Below are positions 61,314-64,000 of a stretch of DNA of 64,000 nt, one piece after another; the stretch's first letter is position 1; each line of letters opens with the position of its first letter. Source of the DNA: Lentzea sp. NBRC 102530 (GTDB lineage: Bacteria > Actinomycetota > Actinomycetes > Mycobacteriales > Pseudonocardiaceae); contig NZ_BSTF01000004.1 of assembly GCF_030269365.1 (NCBI RefSeq), forward strand, positions 124,001-188,000, given 5' to 3'. The notes beneath the pieces were generated by a model. It had not been told where the DNA came from. It made no database searches and saw only the letters and a list, made by a program, of their open reading frames with translations. The position numbers and the translations under genes were made by a program.

Positions 61314-62795
61314 TCACTTCAGCCAGGCCGCCGCGTCCGACGGCAGCTTGCCGTCCTCCAGCGGGATGCTTGACAACGTTGGCACGGCCGGAAGTTCGAT
61401 CGGCGCGCCCGACAGGTTGACGACGCACGTGAGGTCGCCGCGCCGGAACGCCAGCACGTCCTCGCCGAGGTCGAGCCACTCCAGGACGCCGTCGATGCCG
61501 CGGCGGTGCGCGAACACCTGGCGGTACAGGGCGAGCATCGAGTCCGGGTCGTCCTGCTGGGCCGAGACCGAGAAGTCCTGCCAGTTCGCGGGTTGCGGCA
61601 ACCAGCTCGGACCGTCCTGCGAGGACCAGGGCAGCGGCACGCGGCAGCCGTCGCGCCCCCGGTCGGTGAAGCCCGAGCGGTGCCACACCGGGTCCTCGCG
61701 CAGCTCGTCCGGCAGGTCCTCGACCTCCCAGAGGCCCAGTTCCTCGCCCTGGTAGACGTAGACGCCGCCGGGCAGCGCGGCCGTGAGCATGATCGCCGCC
61801 CGCGCCCGCCTCGTGCCCAGTTCGAAGTCGGTCGGGGCGCCGTGCTGCCGGTCCGCGAACGAGAAGCCGGTCTTCTCGCGGCCGTAGCGGGTCACGTGCC
61901 GCGTGACGTCGTGGTTGGACAGCACCCAGGTCGGCGGCGCCCCGACGGGTTCGTGCGCGGCGAGCGTGCTGTCGACGACCTTGCGCAGCTCGTCCGCGTT
62001 CCACGGGCAGCACAGGAAGTCGAAGTTGAACGCGCTGTGCATCTCGTCCTGGCGCAGGTACCGCGCGAACCTGACCGGGTCCGGCAGCCACATCTCGCCG
62101 ACGAGGATGCGGTCACCGTCGTACTCGTCGACGATCTGGCGCCACCGCCGGTAGATCTCGTGCACGCCGTCCTGGTCGGAGTACGGCAGGTCGGCGTTGG
62201 GCTTGCTGAAGTCCTTCACCAGGCCGTCGGCCACGTCGATGCGGAAGCCGTCGACGCCGCGGTCCAGCCAGAAGCGCAGGATGTCCTCGAACTCGTCGTG
62301 GACGACCTGGTTCTCCCAGTTGAAGTCCGGCTGCTCGGCCGCGTAGAGGTGCAGGTACCAGCGGCCGTCCTCGAGCCTGCTCCACGCGGGACCGCCGAAG
62401 CGCGACTGCCAGTCGTTCGGGATCTCCTCGGTGTCGCGGACGTGGAAGCGGTCCCACAGGCCGTCCTTGAACCACGGGTGCTGGTCGCTCGAGTGGTTCG
62501 GGACGAGGTCGATGATGATCCGGATGCCCAGGCCGTGCGCGTCCGCGATGAGCTTCTCGGCGTCGGCGAGCGACCCGAAGACCGGCTCGATGTCGCGGTA
62601 GTCGGCCACGTCGTAGCCGCCGTCGGCGAGCGGGCTCGGGTACCACGGGTTGAGCCAGATCGCGTCGAAGCCGAGGCTCGCGATGTGCTGGAGGTTGGCG
62701 CGCAGACCGGCGATGTCGCCGATGCCGTCGCCGTTGCCGTCCGCGAAGCTGCGCAGATAGACCTGGTAGATGGAAGCGTTCCGCCACCAACTCAT
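61314..62795 (-). CDS. alpha-glucosidase/oligo-1,6-glucosidase-type GH13 enzyme
   Basis: A 493-aa cytoplasmic GH13 enzyme. Conserved regions: DLVPNHSSDQHPWF (region I), GFRIDVADG (nucleophile Asp), ILVGEMWLPD (acid/base Glu), LSNHDVTRHVTRYG (stabilising Asp). No signal peptide. ATG 62795. With the adjacent sugar ABC permeases it hydrolyses imported alpha-glucosides. Confidence 0.93.
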   Translation of the reverse strand: MSWWRNASIYQVYLRSFADGNGDGIGDIAGLRANLQHIASLGFDAIWLNPWYPSPLADGGYDVADYRDIEPVFGSLADAEKLIADAHGLGIRIIIDLVPNHSSDQHPWFKDGLWDRFHVRDTEEIPNDWQSRFGGPAWSRLEDGRWYLHLYAAEQPDFNWENQVVHDEFEDILRFWLDRGVDGFRIDVADGLVKDFSKPNADLPYSDQDGVHEIYRRWRQIVDEYDGDRILVGEMWLPDPVRFARYLRQDEMHSAFNFDFLCCPWNADELRKVVDSTLAAHEPVGAPPTWVLSNHDVTRHVTRYGREKTGFSFADRQHGAPTDFELGTRRARAAIMLTAALPGGVYVYQGEELGLWEVEDLPDELREDPVWHRSGFTDRGRDGCRVPLPWSSQDGPSWLPQPANWQDFSVSAQQDDPDSMLALYRQVFAHRRGIDGVLEWLDLGEDVLAFRRGDLTCVVNLSGAPIELPAVPTLSSIPLEDGKLPSDAAAWLK

Positions 62796-62806
62796 CTGGT
62801 GTCCTT

Positions 62807-63640
62807 TCACCCTTTGACGCCGCCCGCGGTGAGCCCCGCGAGGATGTGCCGCTGGAACGCCAGGAACAGCGCCACCATCGGCAGGCTCGCCAGCACGAGG
62901 CCCGCGAGCAGGAGGTTGATCGGTGTGTCCGGAGCGAAGCGCTGGAGCGCGACGCTGAGCGTCTGCTTCGCCGGATCGGGGAACACGAGCAGCGGCCAGA
63001 TGAAGTCCTTCCACGCCGCCACGACCGCGAAGATCGAGACGACGGCGAGGATGGGGCGGGAGATCGGCAGCACGATGCGGACGAGGGTCGTCCACGTGTT
63101 CGCGCCGTCGATCCTGGCCGCTTCGAGGAGTTCTTCCGGGATCTGGTCGAAGAAGCGCTTGAGCAGGTACACGTTCAGCGCGTTCGCCGCGGCCGGCAAC
63201 CAGATGCCCGCCGGGTTGTTCAGCAGGTCGAGGTCGGTGAGCGTGAGGTAGACGGGGACCAGCACGGCCGTCGACGGCAGCATCAGCGTCGCGAGCATCA
63301 GGCCCATGATCGCGTTGCCGAAGATCGGCCGGAGCTTGCTCAGCGCGTAGGCCGCCGGGACGATCACGGCCATCTGCACCGCCCACGCGCCGAGCGCGAC
63401 GACGAGCGTGTTGAGGAAGAACTTGCCGAGCTCCATGTAGTTCCAGGCTTCGGCGTACGCGCCCGGTTCCCAGGTCTGCGGCAGGATCGTCGGCGGCTGC
63501 TGGGCCAGTTCGGCCGGTGGCTTGAACGCGCCGAGCAGCACCCAGACGAGCGGGAGCAGGAACGCGGCGGTGAACAGGACCAGCGTGCCGACGAGAACGA
63601 CCCAGTAGAGCGGGCCGGTGCCCCTGGTGAGAGTCCTCAT
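62807..63640 (-). CDS. ABC sugar permease (AglG/MalG type)
   Basis: A 277-aa permease with six helices; EAA loop EELLEAARIDGANTWTTLVRIVLPISRPIL. ATG 63640 overlaps the upstream permease by 4 bases. The GH13 gene follows after 11 bases, the usual agl-operon order. Confidence 0.92.
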   Translation of the reverse strand: MRTLTRGTGPLYWVVLVGTLVLFTAAFLLPLVWVLLGAFKPPAELAQQPPTILPQTWEPGAYAEAWNYMELGKFFLNTLVVALGAWAVQMAVIVPAAYALSKLRPIFGNAIMGLMLATLMLPSTAVLVPVYLTLTDLDLLNNPAGIWLPAAANALNVYLLKRFFDQIPEELLEAARIDGANTWTTLVRIVLPISRPILAVVSIFAVVAAWKDFIWPLLVFPDPAKQTLSVALQRFAPDTPINLLLAGLVLASLPMVALFLAFQRHILAGLTAGGVKG

Positions 63641-64000
63641 GCGTCGGCCTTCTTCGTGATCTTGAGGTAGAGGAAGGAGAAGACGCCCAGCACCGCGAAG
63701 AGGATCAGGCTCAGCGCGCTCGCGGTGCCGAAGTCGTTGTAGTAGAAGGCGTAGCGGTACAGCAGGAGCAGCACGGTGACCGTGGACTCCTCCGGCCCGC
63801 CGCCGGTCATGATGAACGGCTCGGTGAAGATCTGCATGGTCGCGACGACCTGCAGCAGCAACAGCATCAGGATCACGAACTTGGTCTGCGGGATCGTGAT
63901 GTGCCAGACCTTCTTGACGATCCCGGCGCCGTCCAGGTCCGCGGCCTCGTACAGCTCACCCGGGATGGTCTGCAGCGCCGCCAGGTAGATCAGCGTCGCG
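63637..64000 (-). CDS. ABC sugar permease (AglF/MalF type), 5' end outside window
   Basis: The frame is open to the right edge. The visible C-terminal part has the EAA loop YEAADLDGAGIVKKVWHITIP followed by helices, ending YLKITKKADA. The N-terminal half and probably a binding-protein gene lie beyond 64000. Confidence 0.9.
   Translation of the reverse strand, partial: ATLIYLAALQTIPGELYEAADLDGAGIVKKVWHITIPQTKFVILMLLLLQVVATMQIFTEPFIMTGGGPEESTVTVLLLLYRYAFYYNDFGTASALSLILFAVLGVFSFLYLKITKKADA

Noticed and set aside
61506-63251. 581-residue plus-strand frame over the GH13 and permease genes
   Set aside because: Shadow; catalytic motifs are all on the minus strand.

Overview
The window is chromosomal DNA of a high-GC actinobacterium. 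Frequent GTG starts, 4-base ATGA/GTGA gene overlaps, a two-domain geosmin synthase, a conservon, two SARP regulators, an XRE/DUF397 pair, DUF5313 and DUF6346 proteins and an ESX-type cassette all point to the Pseudonocardiaceae (Lentzea, Lechevalieria, Saccharothrix or Amycolatopsis relatives). That placement is inference; there is no rRNA gene in the window. Almost all the DNA is coding. I see no CRISPR array, no transposase and no intact tRNA.

Layout. 0-6.2 kb: end of a probable MFS gene, then a creatininase-like hydrolase, a zinc-ADH-fold protein without obvious zinc ligands, a CDP-alcohol phosphatidyltransferase, a DoxX-like protein, a RibD-type reductase, a sulfatase/LtaS-type membrane enzyme and a DinB protein. 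6.2-11 kb: PAP2 phosphatase and a NarL-type two-component system, then an acetate symporter (actP) with its DUF485 partner. 11-16.4 kb: an OFA-type MFS transporter with its 35-residue small subunit, translationally linked to a conservon (CvnA-CvnB-CvnC) that lacks its GTPase CvnD, and a nitroreductase. 16.4-21.2 kb: two SARP/NB-ARC regulators. 21.6-28.9 kb: Uma2 nuclease, geosmin synthase, a P450-hydrolase pair, a DUF574 methyltransferase and a TetX-like monooxygenase. 28.9-41.2 kb: DUF6461 protein, secreted GH20 hexosaminidase, PfkB kinase, SurE, a MarR-DUF5313-membrane protein operon, a TetR-FAD oxidase-hydrolase operon, a glycosyltransferase, an aminotransferase and a secreted PLC-like enzyme.

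41.2-50.5 kb: a short non-coding stretch with a tRNA-like 3' fragment and stacked hairpins, cspA, a methionine-salvage operon (flavin monooxygenase-like gene, mtnA, mtnC, mtnB, mtnD), a secreted polysaccharide-lyase-like protein, a GNAT enzyme, an asparaginase, a DUF222/HNH endonuclease with a LexA-type box, and an XRE/DUF397 pair. 50.5-53.9 kb: a radical-SAM-like protein without the cluster cysteines and a second NarL-type two-component system. 53.9-58.8 kb: a DeoR-controlled polyol ABC-importer operon with a zinc dehydrogenase. 59.1-61.3 kb: DUF6346-YbaB-EspC-WXG cassette. 61.3-64 kb: alpha-glucosidase (GH13) with sugar ABC permeases, running off the right edge.

The most useful non-coding signals are two DasR-type (dre-like) boxes ahead of secreted carbohydrate-active enzymes, a tandem TetR operator, a GAAC-N4-GTTC SOS-type box ahead of the HNH gene, and a 16-bp-arm hairpin between divergent genes near 49.4 kb.
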